In this document: piece after piece, positions 26,669-34,583 of the stretch
Position numbering within the stretch: the stretch's first letter is position 1
Layout of the letters: each line of letters opens with the position of its first letter
Assembly: GCA_934533135.1 (NCBI GenBank)
Contig: CAKTBG010000002.1
Span: 119,004-183,003, forward strand
Source: an uncultured Faecalibacterium sp.
Lineage (GTDB): Bacteria; Bacillota; Clostridia; Oscillospirales; Ruminococcaceae
Reading direction: 5' to 3'
DNA: 64,000 nucleotides
The notes under the pieces: generated by a model
What the model saw: only the letters and a program-made list of their open reading frames with translations
What the model was told of the DNA's origin: nothing
The model's database searches: none
Made by a program: the position numbers and the translations under genes

Positions 26669-29510
26669 GATCGTCATTAAAGGGGCGCGGGAGCACAACC
26701 TGAAAAACGTGAACCTGACCCTCCCGCGGGAAAAACTGATCGTGATGACCGGACTTTCCGGTTCGGGCAAGTCCAGCCTTGCCTTTGATACCATCTACGC
26801 CGACGGCCAACGCCGCTATGTGGAAAGCCTGTCCAGCTACGCCCGGATGTTCCTTGGGCGGATGGACAAGCCCGATGTGGACGAGATCACCGGCCTGTCG
26901 CCGGCCATCTCCATCGACCAGAAGACCACCAGCCACAACCCCCGCTCTACGGTGGGCACCGTGACGGAGATCTACGATTATCTGCGTCTGCTGTACGCCC
27001 GGGTCGGCGTGCCCCACTGCCCGGTCTGCGGCCGGGTCATCCGCCAGCAGAGCGTAGACGAAATGGTGGATGCGGTGCTGAAGCTGGACGAAGGCACGAA
27101 GTTTCAGGTGCTGGCTCCGGTGGTGCGCCAGCGCAAGGGCACCCAGCAGAAGGAGCTGGACGCTGCCCGCCGCGCCGGGTATGCCCGGGTGAAGATCGAC
27201 GGCAGCCTGTACGACCTCGATGAGGAGATCAGCCTCGAAAAGAACATCAAGCATACGGTGGAGATCGTCGTGGACCGCCTTGCCATGCGCAAGGGCATCC
27301 GGGGGCGGCTGGCCGATTCGCTGGAAACGGCTCTCGCTCTGACGGGCGGCATCGCCGAAGTGGACGTCATCGGCGGCGACTGCATGACCTTCAGCCAGAA
27401 TTTCGCCTGCCCGGAGCACAATGTCTCCATCGGCGAGCTGACGCCCCGGCTCTTTTCCTTCAACAACCCGCAGGGGGCGTGCGAGAAGTGTACCGGTCTG
27501 GGCACCTTTATGCGGGTGGATGAGGAGCGCATCCTGCCCAACCGCAGCCTTTCCATCCGGCAGGGAGCCATCAAAGCCAGCGGCTGGTATTACGCCGAGG
27601 GCAGCGTCAGCGAGATGTACTACCTCGGCCTTGGCAAAAAATACGGCTTTACGCTGGATACACCCATTGCGGAGATGAGCACGGAGGCGGTCAACGCCCT
27701 GCTCTACGGCACCAACGGCGAAAAGATCGAGATGCACCGCACCAATGAGTTCGGCAGCGGCGTCTACTACAATGCCTTTGAGGGCATCGTGGAAAATCTG
27801 GAACGCCGCTTCCGGGAGACCAACAGCGAGTGGATGAAGGAAGAGATCGGCAGCTTTATGTCCGGTGTCGAGTGCCCGGACTGCCATGGCAAGCGGCTGA
27901 AACCCGTCGTCCTCGCCGTGACGGTGGGCGGCAAGAACATCAGCGACTTCTGTGAGATGTCCATCCGGGAAGAACTGCACTTCATCGCCGAGACCGAGCC
28001 GGAACTGACGGAGAAGCAGAGGCAGATCGGCGGGCAGATCCTGAAGGAGATCCGGAACCGCCTGCAATTCCTGCAGAGCGTCGGCCTCGATTATCTGACG
28101 CTGGCGCGCGCGGCGGGAACCCTTTCGGGCGGCGAGAGCCAGCGCATCCGGCTGACGACCCAGATCGGCAGTGCGCTGTCCGGTGTGCTGTATGTGCTGG
28201 ACGAGCCCAGCATCGGCCTGCACCAGCGGGATAACGATAAGCTCATTGGCACGCTGAAGAACCTCCGCGACCTCGGCAACACCGTGATCGTGGTCGAACA
28301 CGACGAGGACACCATGCGGAGCGCGGATTATATCGTGGACGTCGGCCCCGGTGCGGGCGTCCACGGCGGCGAGATCGTTGCAGCCGGCAGCGTCAAAGAC
28401 ATCTGCAAGGCCAAGCGGAGCATCACCGGCGAGTATCTGTCGGGCCGCAAGCGGATCGAGGTACCCGAGACCCGGCGGAAAGGCAGCGGCAATTTCCTGC
28501 GGGTGGTGGGTGCGCGGGAGAACAATCTGCGCAATATCACGGTAAACTTCCCACTGGGGGAATTCATCTGCGTCACCGGCATTTCCGGCTCGGGTAAATC
28601 CAGCCTCGTCAATGAGATCCTGTACAAGACGCTGGCCTGTGAGCTGAACGGTGCCCGCGCCCGCGCCGGAAAGTGCGATGGGGTGGAAGGGCTGGAATTT
28701 GTCGATAAAGTCATCGGCATCGACCAGCAGCCCATCGGCCGGACGCCCCGCTCCAACCCGGCGACCTACACCGGCGTATTCAACGACATCCGGAGCGTCT
28801 TTGCCGAGACACAGGACGCCAAGATGCGGGGCTACGGCCCGGGGCGGTTCAGCTTCAACGTCAAGGGCGGCCGCTGCGAAGCCTGCGAGGGCAACGGCAT
28901 CCTGCAGATCGAGATGCACTTCCTGCCCGATGTGTATGTGCCCTGCGAGGTCTGCAAGGGCGCACGGTACAACCGGGAGACGCTGGAGGTCAAATATAAG
29001 GAAAAGACCATCTCCGATGTCCTGAATATGACCGTCGAAGAGGCTGTGGTCTTTTTCGCCAATCAGCCCAAGATCGCCCGCAAGCTGCAGACGCTGCTGG
29101 ATGTGGGGCTGGGCTATGTGACCCTTGGCCAGAGCGCGACGACCCTCTCCGGCGGCGAGGCGCAGCGCGTCAAGCTGGCCAACGAGCTGGCCCGCCGCAG
29201 CACCGGCAAAACGGTGTATATCCTTGACGAGCCGACCACCGGCCTGCACATCGCCGATGTCCACCGCCTGATCGAGGTACTGCAGAAACTGGTGGATGCA
29301 GGCAACACGGTGATCGTCATCGAGCACAACCTCGACCTCATCAAATGCGCCGACCACATCCTGGATCTGGGGCCGGAGGGCGGCAGCGCGGGCGGCCTCA
29401 TCGTCGCTGAGGGCACGCCGGAAGAAGTGGCGGCTGTACCGGAGAGCTTCACCGGCCAGTACCTCAAGCCGCTGCTGGAAAAGGACAAAATGCTGCGGGA
29501 AACGAAGTAA
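26655..29510 (+). CDS. uvrA: UvrABC excinuclease subunit A
   Basis: This 951-residue damage sensor is a tandem ABC ATPase. The two Walker A motifs are GLSGSGKSS and GISGSGKSS. The signatures are LSGGESQR and LSGGEAQR, and zinc fingers are visible ([15 protein letters not shown]...CEVCKG). The start is a TTG at 26655 inside the 3' end of uvrB, with GGGAG 10 nt upstream. It is a rare start codon, but the protein then begins at the family-typical [19 protein letters not shown] small AAAACGC/GCGTTTT palindrome after the stop is a weak terminator that overlaps the next promoter. Confidence 0.97.
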   Translation: MANDKIVIKGAREHNLKNVNLTLPREKLIVMTGLSGSGKSSLAFDTIYADGQRRYVESLSSYARMFLGRMDKPDVDEITGLSPAISIDQKTTSHNPRSTVGTVTEIYDYLRLLYARVGVPHCPVCGRVIRQQSVDEMVDAVLKLDEGTKFQVLAPVVRQRKGTQQKELDAARRAGYARVKIDGSLYDLDEEISLEKNIKHTVEIVVDRLAMRKGIRGRLADSLETALALTGGIAEVDVIGGDCMTFSQNFACPEHNVSIGELTPRLFSFNNPQGACEKCTGLGTFMRVDEERILPNRSLSIRQGAIKASGWYYAEGSVSEMYYLGLGKKYGFTLDTPIAEMSTEAVNALLYGTNGEKIEMHRTNEFGSGVYYNAFEGIVENLERRFRETNSEWMKEEIGSFMSGVECPDCHGKRLKPVVLAVTVGGKNISDFCEMSIREELHFIAETEPELTEKQRQIGGQILKEIRNRLQFLQSVGLDYLTLARAAGTLSGGESQRIRLTTQIGSALSGVLYVLDEPSIGLHQRDNDKLIGTLKNLRDLGNTVIVVEHDEDTMRSADYIVDVGPGAGVHGGEIVAAGSVKDICKAKRSITGEYLSGRKRIEVPETRRKGSGNFLRVVGARENNLRNITVNFPLGEFICVTGISGSGKSSLVNEILYKTLACELNGARARAGKCDGVEGLEFVDKVIGIDQQPIGRTPRSNPATYTGVFNDIRSVFAETQDAKMRGYGPGRFSFNVKGGRCEACEGNGILQIEMHFLPDVYVPCEVCKGARYNRETLEVKYKEKTISDVLNMTVEEAVVFFANQPKIARKLQTLLDVGLGYVTLGQSATTLSGGEAQRVKLANELARRSTGKTVYILDEPTTGLHIADVHRLIEVLQKLVDAGNTVIVIEHNLDLIKCADHILDLGPEGGSAGGLIVAEGTPEEVAAVPESFTGQYLKPLLEKDKMLRETK

Positions 29511-29523
29511 TGCGAAAAACGCA

Positions 29524-29552
29524 TTGCGTTTTGGGCGGCTGTGTGCTATACT
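29524..29552 (+). promoter_or_regulatory. Promoter of the cobamide operon
   Basis: -35 TTGCGT (29524-29529), a 17-nt spacer and -10 TATACT (29547-29552). It lies 14 nt after the uvrA stop and directly upstream of the cobalamin riboswitch. Confidence 0.7.
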
Positions 29553-29575
29553 TTCCAACGAACTGAATCAAAAAC

Positions 29576-29800
29576 AGCAGGTGCCTTTCGCGCTGGGCAA
29601 AGCCGCGCAGAAGGGTCAAAAGGGAAGCGGGTGCAGATCCCGCACGATCTCGTCACTGTGATAAGGGAGTCTGCCGCCAAGGTGTATGGTACACCGGTCA
29701 CTGAAGCACACGCTTTGGGAAGGCGGCGGCAGGCGTTGAGCTTTCAGTCAGGAAACCTGCCCGCTGTTGGTACGGGGGCCTTTGCCCCAGATCACGAGGA
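29576..29800 (+). promoter_or_regulatory. Cobalamin riboswitch
   Basis: The aptamer core is recognisable: GGGAAGCGGGTGCAGATCC (29622-29640), the CACTGTGAT block (29655-29663) and the B12 box CAGTCAGGAAACCTGCC (29745-29761). The region binds adenosylcobalamin or a related cobamide and switches off expression. A terminator-like hairpin follows at 29830-29876, so control by premature termination is likely. All downstream genes make or import cobamides. Confidence 0.92.
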
Positions 29801-29829
29801 ATTGGTTGTACCAAAAAGCCTGAATCGAG

Positions 29830-29876
29830 AAGGGTCTTTTTGTTCTGCCGTTTCGCAGACGGAAAGACCCTTTTGT
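29830..29876 (+). terminator. Riboswitch expression-platform terminator
   Basis: Arms AAGGGTCTTT (29830-29839) and AAAGACCCTT (29863-29872) enclose an inner TCTGC/GCAGA stem and are followed by TTTTGTGTTG. The last bases of the T-rich tract are also the left edge of the 255-bp element. Confidence 0.8.
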
Positions 29877-29877
29877 G

Positions 29878-30132
29878 TTGGGTAGCTTGAGCGAGCGACA
29901 ACCACCAGCTCTGCTGGTGGAGTAGAAAATGCTTTAGCTATAAGATTCAAGCGAAGCGAGATGACAGAGAAATTGTCATCTTAGAAGATGCACTTTGCAA
30001 CATAGCTCGTTAGAGCGGTAGGGCAGGTAATGCAGATGAAAGATGCTTGCTCGTGGCCCCTTAAGGGGCTTTGCCAGTAAGGTGCCCTTCTAGGGCTTAC
30101 TCAAGCCACCGGCTCAGCCGGTGGTTTTGACT
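29878..30132 (+). mobile_element. 255-bp non-autonomous IS200/IS605-like element, copy 1
   Basis: This 255-bp stretch is identical base for base to 63606-63860. It codes for nothing. Near each end is an 8-bp hairpin with a 3-nt loop: CCACCAGC/GCTGGTGG (29902-29920) and CCACCGGC/GCCGGTGG (30106-30124), the latter followed by TTTTGACT. Inner stems are AGATGACA/TGTCATCT (29959-29981) and GCCCC/GGGGC (30056-30069). Two near-identical subterminal hairpins, no inverted termini and no target duplication are what non-autonomous IS200/IS605 relatives look like. This family assignment is an inference. It lies between the riboswitch terminator and cbiK. Confidence 0.7.
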
Positions 30133-30199
30133 CCGGCTCTCTTTCCTGTACCCTTTGATTCAGAAAGAACATCCACATACGGGAAAGGACAAAAAGATC

Positions 30200-31438
30200 A
30201 TGAGAAAACGCAACATCCAGAAGACCGCAGCGGTTCTGACCGCGCTGGCTCTCTGCGCCGGTGTGATGACCGGCTGCGGTGCATCCGGCAGCACGGCCGC
30301 AAGCTCCACCAGCGCGGCCAGCTCTGCGGCTGCCAGCGAAGGGAGCAGCGAGGAGGCAGATGAAGTGGCCGCAAAGAACGTCGCCGACCTGATCGACGCC
30401 ATCTATGTGCAGGAGCGCAACGACAACACCGACGCGCAGTGCGAAGAGGCAAAGGCTGCTTGGGATGCCCTGACCGATGCCCAGAAGGAGCTGGTCGAGG
30501 GCGAGAATGCAGACCCCGACTACTTCGGCCGCGACACCGGCGACGCCTCCAAGGATGACAGCCGCAACGCGGACGAGATCGGCGAGAACGAGCTGCTGGT
30601 CGTCAGCTTCGGCACGTCGTTCAACGACAGCCGCGCGGCCGACATCAAGGGCATCGAGGATGCGCTGCAGGAAGCTTACCCGGATTGGTCGGTTCGCCGT
30701 GCCTTCACCGCACAGATCATCATCAACCATGTGCAGGCGCGTGACGGCGAGAAGATCGACAATATGCAGCAGGCTCTCGACCGCGCTGTGGCCAACGGCG
30801 TGAAGAACCTTGTCGTCCAGCCCACCCACCTGATGCATGGTGCCGAGTACGACGAGATGAACGAGATGCTGGATCAGTACCGCGACAAGTTCGAGTCTGT
30901 CGCCGTGGCAGAGCCTCTGCTGGGCGAGGTCGGTGCGGATGCGACCGTCATCAACGCCGACAAGGAAGCCGTCGCCAAGGCGATCACCGCGGAAGCCGTC
31001 AAGACGGCCGGTTATGACAGTCTGGATGCAGCGGCTGCGGACAAGACGGCTTTCGTCTTTATGGGTCACGGCACCTCCCACACCGCAAAGGTGAGCTACT
31101 CGCAGATGCAGACCGCCATGCAGACCCTCGGCTATGCCAATGTGTTCATCGGCACCGTGGAGGGCGAGCCGGAGGAGACGGCCTGTGAGAATGTCATCGA
31201 GGCGGTCAAGGCAGCTGGCTATACCAAGGTCGTGCTCCGTCCGCTGATGGTCGTTGCCGGTGACCACGCCAACAACGATATGGCCGGTGAGGACGCAGAT
31301 TCCTGGCTGAGCCAGTTTAAGGCAGCAGGCTGCTTTGATGCCATCGACACCCAGATCGCCGGTCTGGGCGAGATCGCAGACATCCAGCAGCTCTACATTG
31401 CCCATACCCAAGCCGCCATTGATTCCCTGAACGGCTGA
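30200..31438 (+). CDS. cbiK: Lipoprotein-type sirohydrochlorin cobaltochelatase (CbiK)
   Basis: CbiK inserts Co2+ into sirohydrochlorin, an early step of anaerobic cobamide synthesis. The 412 residues begin with a lipoprotein signal peptide and lipobox (VMTGC, Cys26). A Ser/Ala-rich linker and a helical segment with ALTDAQK, common in surface proteins of gut Firmicutes, come next, and then the chelatase domain from about residue 130. The two active-site His regions are visible as QPTHLMHG and MGHGTSH. The ATG at 30200 follows AAAGGAC. A membrane-anchored extracytoplasmic chelatase is odd, because the corrin ring is built inside the cell. Desulfovibrio vulgaris is known to have a periplasmic CbiK form. 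A terminator follows. Confidence 0.88.
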   Translation: MRKRNIQKTAAVLTALALCAGVMTGCGASGSTAASSTSAASSAAASEGSSEEADEVAAKNVADLIDAIYVQERNDNTDAQCEEAKAAWDALTDAQKELVEGENADPDYFGRDTGDASKDDSRNADEIGENELLVVSFGTSFNDSRAADIKGIEDALQEAYPDWSVRRAFTAQIIINHVQARDGEKIDNMQQALDRAVANGVKNLVVQPTHLMHGAEYDEMNEMLDQYRDKFESVAVAEPLLGEVGADATVINADKEAVAKAITAEAVKTAGYDSLDAAAADKTAFVFMGHGTSHTAKVSYSQMQTAMQTLGYANVFIGTVEGEPEETACENVIEAVKAAGYTKVVLRPLMVVAGDHANNDMAGEDADSWLSQFKAAGCFDAIDTQIAGLGEIADIQQLYIAHTQAAIDSLNG

Positions 31439-31452
31439 TATCATCAAACCCC

Positions 31453-31494
31453 ATTGCCCGAAGGGAGAGATCTTTTCGGGCAATTTTTGATTTT
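31453..31494 (+). terminator. Intra-operon terminator after cbiK
   Basis: Perfect 10-bp arms ATTGCCCGAA (31453-31462) and TTCGGGCAAT (31475-31484) are followed by TTTTGATTTT. It would separate cbiK from the rest of the cobamide genes unless transcription reads through. Confidence 0.8.
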
Positions 31495-31509
31495 ATTCGT
31501 CTTTTCCGG

Positions 31510-31543
31510 TTTTATCGCAAGTTTCAAAACGCAAACTGCTATC
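31510..31543 (+). repeat. Covarying repeat, short form (copy 3)
   Basis: This stretch joins the left end of the repeat (TTTATCGCAA...TTTCAAAA) directly to its right arm and end (CGCAAACTGCTAT). The right arm is identical to that of copy 2 at 58997-59006, and the left arm and middle are missing. It lies 24 nt upstream of the lipoprotein start, after the cbiK terminator. It may carry part of a promoter for the downstream genes. Confidence 0.5.
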
Positions 31544-31566
31544 AACAAAACAAAGAGGTATTTTTC

Positions 31567-32418
31567 ATGCGCTGCAAACAGTTCCTTTCCCTTTCCGTGG
31601 CATCCATCCTGCTGGCAGCAGCCCTGACCGGCTGCGGCGGTTCCGCCAGCTCATCTGCGGCAAGCTCTGCGGCTGCATCGGAGTCGGCGGCTTCCTCCGC
31701 TGTCTCGGAGGCGGCATCGGAGGCCGAAGCCGCTCTGCCGGACGGTGTATACACCGCCGACTTTGATACCGACAGCAGTATGTTCCACGCCAACGAAGCC
31801 TGCAACGGCAAGGGCACCCTGACCGTCAAGGACGGCAGGATGGCCTTCCATGTCAGCCTTGCGTCCAAGAAGATCGTCAACCTGTATCCCGGTGCAGCGG
31901 CCGACGCCGAGGCAAATAAGGCGGATTGGCTGATCCCGACCGTCGATACGGTGACCTACTCCGACGGCACATCCGAAGAGGTGTACGGCTTTGATATCCC
32001 GGTCGAGGCAGTGGACGAGGAGTTTGCACTGGCTCTGCTGGGCAAAAAAGGCACATGGTACGACCACACCGTGAGCATCCGGAACGCGGAGCCGAAGGCG
32101 GAGACCGAAGTGCCCGCCGACGGTGCGTACACCTGCAAGGTCACCCTTGAGGGCGGTTCCGGCAAGGCCAGTGTGGAAAGCCCGGCGGCTCTGACCGTGG
32201 CCGACGGCAAGATGACCGCCACCATCGTCTGGAGCAGCCCCAATTACGACTACATGATCGTGGACGGCGAGAAATATCTGCCGACCAACACCGAGGGCAA
32301 CTCCACCTTCGAAATCCCGGTGGCTGCGCTGGATACGGCTCTCTCCGTCACGGCCGACACCGTTGCCATGAGCAAGCCCCATGAGATCGAATATACGCTG
32401 AGCTTTAGCCTGAATTGA
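31567..32418 (+). CDS. Two-domain surface lipoprotein, possibly NEAT-like
   Basis: The 283 residues start with a lipoprotein signal peptide (LTGC, Cys23) and a long Ser/Ala linker. Two beta-rich repeats follow, each starting DGxYT and containing VxDGxM (GVYTADFD...KDGRMAFHV and GAYTCKVT...ADGKMTATI). The second has a Tyr-containing YDYMIVDGEKYLP. The layout resembles heme- or tetrapyrrole-binding NEAT-type domains, but this is only a pattern resemblance. It precedes a substrate-binding protein by 1 nt, so it is probably the surface partner of the adjacent uptake system. Confidence 0.65.
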   Translation: MRCKQFLSLSVASILLAAALTGCGGSASSSAASSAAASESAASSAVSEAASEAEAALPDGVYTADFDTDSSMFHANEACNGKGTLTVKDGRMAFHVSLASKKIVNLYPGAAADAEANKADWLIPTVDTVTYSDGTSEEVYGFDIPVEAVDEEFALALLGKKGTWYDHTVSIRNAEPKAETEVPADGAYTCKVTLEGGSGKASVESPAALTVADGKMTATIVWSSPNYDYMIVDGEKYLPTNTEGNSTFEIPVAALDTALSVTADTVAMSKPHEIEYTLSFSLN

Positions 32419-32419
32419 T

Positions 32420-33559
32420 ATGATTTCACGTCGTGATTTTTTGAAGGCACTCCCGGCCGCATCGCTTGCCCTGACCGCCTGCGGCAGCAGCAAGACCGCC
32501 CCGGCGAATACAGAGAAACTGGTGTTTACCCACGCGTATCCGCTGGACTATGCCACGCAGTTCACCGCTGACTGCTACGAGGGCGGCTACACGATGCTGA
32601 CCATCCCCGCATCGGGCGACCGATTTCTGGTGATGCCCGAAGGTGCCGCCGAGGTGGACGAACTGCCGGAGGGCGTGACCGTCCTGCGCCAGCCGGTGGA
32701 TGGGATCTATCTTGTCTCTACGTCGGTGATGGATCTGTTCCTTGCGCTGGACGCACTGGACAGCATCCGGCTGTCCGGCACCCGAGCCGAGGGATGGTAT
32801 CTGGAGGAGGCCAAAGCCGCGATGGAGGCGGGGCACATTGCCTATGCGGGCAAATACAGTGCGCCGGATTATGAGCAGATCCTTGCGGCAGACTGCGGCC
32901 TTGCCATCGAGAATACCATGATCTACCATACCCCCGAGGTGAAGGAACAGCTGGAGCGGTTCGGTATCCCGGTGCTGGTGGAGCGTTCCAGCTATGAGGG
33001 CGACCCGCTGGCCCGGATGGAGTGGATCAAGCTGTATGGCATCCTGCTCGGGAAAGAAGAAGCGGCAGAGCGCGTCTTTTCGCAGCAGGTGGAGCGGATC
33101 ACGCCGATCCTGAATCAGGAGCCTACCGGGAAGACGGCCGCGTTTTTCTCGATCACGGCCAACGATCTGGCCAATGTCCGCAAAGGCGGGGATTATGTGG
33201 CGCGGATGATCGAGATGGCCGGAGGCGATTATGTGTTTGCCGATCTGACCGACGGCGGAAACAATCTGTCCACGATGAATCTTCCGCTGGAAGATTTTTA
33301 CGCCGGAGCCAAGGATGCCGATGTCCTGATCTACAACAGCACCATCGAGGGCACTGTGACCAGCCGGGAACAGCTGGTGGCCAAGTGTGCGCTGCTGTCG
33401 GACTTCAAGGCCGTGCAGAACGAGAATGTCTGGTGTACGAGCCAGAGCTTTTTCCAGCAGAGCATGGAGCTGGCCGATCTGATCGTGGATCTGCACACCC
33501 TCTTTACGGAGGAAGCACCCGACGAAACCACCCTGAAATTTCTCATCAAAGTTGTCTGA
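32420..33559 (+). CDS. FecB/BtuF-type ABC transporter substrate-binding lipoprotein
   Basis: This 379-residue binding protein of the cluster-A-II type delivers siderophores, heme or corrinoids to FecCD-type permeases. It has a twin-arginine-like start (ISRRDFLK) followed by a lipobox (LTAC, Cys21) and the family-typical late motif NENVWCTSQSFFQQS. Start and stop are tightly coupled to the neighbours: 1 nt after the lipoprotein gene and 10 nt before the permease. Being in the cobamide operon, the likely cargo is a corrinoid, a cobalt-tetrapyrrole or cobalt chelate. The ligand is not proven. Confidence 0.8.
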   Translation: MISRRDFLKALPAASLALTACGSSKTAPANTEKLVFTHAYPLDYATQFTADCYEGGYTMLTIPASGDRFLVMPEGAAEVDELPEGVTVLRQPVDGIYLVSTSVMDLFLALDALDSIRLSGTRAEGWYLEEAKAAMEAGHIAYAGKYSAPDYEQILAADCGLAIENTMIYHTPEVKEQLERFGIPVLVERSSYEGDPLARMEWIKLYGILLGKEEAAERVFSQQVERITPILNQEPTGKTAAFFSITANDLANVRKGGDYVARMIEMAGGDYVFADLTDGGNNLSTMNLPLEDFYAGAKDADVLIYNSTIEGTVTSREQLVAKCALLSDFKAVQNENVWCTSQSFFQQSMELADLIVDLHTLFTEEAPDETTLKFLIKVV

Positions 33560-33569
33560 GGAGCTGCTT

Positions 33570-34583
33570 ATGACCAGCCAAAAACGCCTGATCCTTTCCT
33601 ATAGTGTGCTGGCCGCTGCGCTGGCGGTGCTGTTCGCGGCCAACCTGTTCTGGGGCAGCGTAGCGTTGACGCCCCAAGCGGTGCTGTCGGCTCTGGCCGG
33701 TTCCGGGCAGGATGCACTGGCGTTTGGCATCATCACCCGGCTGCGGCTGCCGCGTGCCGTGATGGTGGTGCTGCTGGGGGCGGCGTTGTCGGCGGCGGGC
33801 TATCTGCTGCAGACGTTTTTCGCAAACCCCATTGCAGGCCCCTTTGTGATGGGCATTTCCAGCGGTGCAAAGCTGGTCGTCGCACTGACCATGGTGGTCT
33901 TTCTGAACCGGGGGCTGCTGACCAACTCATTGACGCTGATTCTGGCAGCCTTTGCGGGGGCATTGGCGGCCATGGCGTTTGTGCTGGCGGTGTCGCGCCG
34001 GGTGAACCGGATGAGCATTCTGGTGATCTGCGGTGTGATGATCGGCTACATCTGTTCAGCCGTCACCGACATCGTGGTGGCGTTCGCGCAGGATTCCAAC
34101 ATCGTCAACCTCCACAATTGGTCGCAGGGCAGCTTTTCGGGCATGACGTGGGGCAACGTCCGGGCGGCGGCAGGCATCGTTCTGCCCGCACTGGCGGCGG
34201 CCTTCTTCCTCTCCAAACCCATGGCGGCCTACCAGATGGGCGAGCAGTACGCCCGCAGCGTCGGCGTGGATGTGAAACGGTTTTCCCGCGCACTGGTGCT
34301 GCTGTCCAGCCTGCTGGCAGCCTGTGTGACGGCCTTTGCCGGGCCGATCTCCTTTGTCGGCATCGCGGTGCCCCATCTGGTCAAGCAGCTGCTGGGCAGT
34401 GCCAGACCGCTCTATGTCCTGCCCGGATGCTGTTTGGGCGGCGCGGCGTTCTGCCTGCTGTGCGATCTGATCGCCCGCAGCCTGTTCGCGCCCACAGAAC
34501 TTTCCATCAGCTCGGTCACGGCCGTGTTTGGCGCACCGGTGGTCATCGGGCTGCTGATCCGCCGTCAGGAGGGCAGACGATGA
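33570..34583 (+). CDS. FecCD/BtuC-type ABC transporter permease
   Basis: This 337-residue permease has about ten hydrophobic segments and is of the FecCD/BtuC family. Recognisable pieces are RLPRAVMVVLLGAALSAAGY, the coupling region GISSGAKLV and FVGIAVPHLVKQLLG near the C-terminus. I start at the ATG at 33570 because GAGGAG precedes it. A TTG six codons earlier is possible. Its stop overlaps the start of the ATPase fusion by 4 nt (ATGA). Confidence 0.9.
   Translation: MTSQKRLILSYSVLAAALAVLFAANLFWGSVALTPQAVLSALAGSGQDALAFGIITRLRLPRAVMVVLLGAALSAAGYLLQTFFANPIAGPFVMGISSGAKLVVALTMVVFLNRGLLTNSLTLILAAFAGALAAMAFVLAVSRRVNRMSILVICGVMIGYICSAVTDIVVAFAQDSNIVNLHNWSQGSFSGMTWGNVRAAAGIVLPALAAAFFLSKPMAAYQMGEQYARSVGVDVKRFSRALVLLSSLLAACVTAFAGPISFVGIAVPHLVKQLLGSARPLYVLPGCCLGGAAFCLLCDLIARSLFAPTELSISSVTAVFGAPVVIGLLIRRQEGRR

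Noticed and set aside
26406..29558. A minus-strand frame of 1050 codons antisense to uvrA
   Set aside because: Shadow of uvrA, which has complete ABC motifs. No start signal or domain on the other strand.
34118..34579. Extending the ATPase-CbiD fusion 154 codons upstream into the permease gene
   Set aside because: The extension lies out of frame inside the permease gene and reads as low-complexity. The ATG at 34580 overlaps the permease stop, as elsewhere in the operon.
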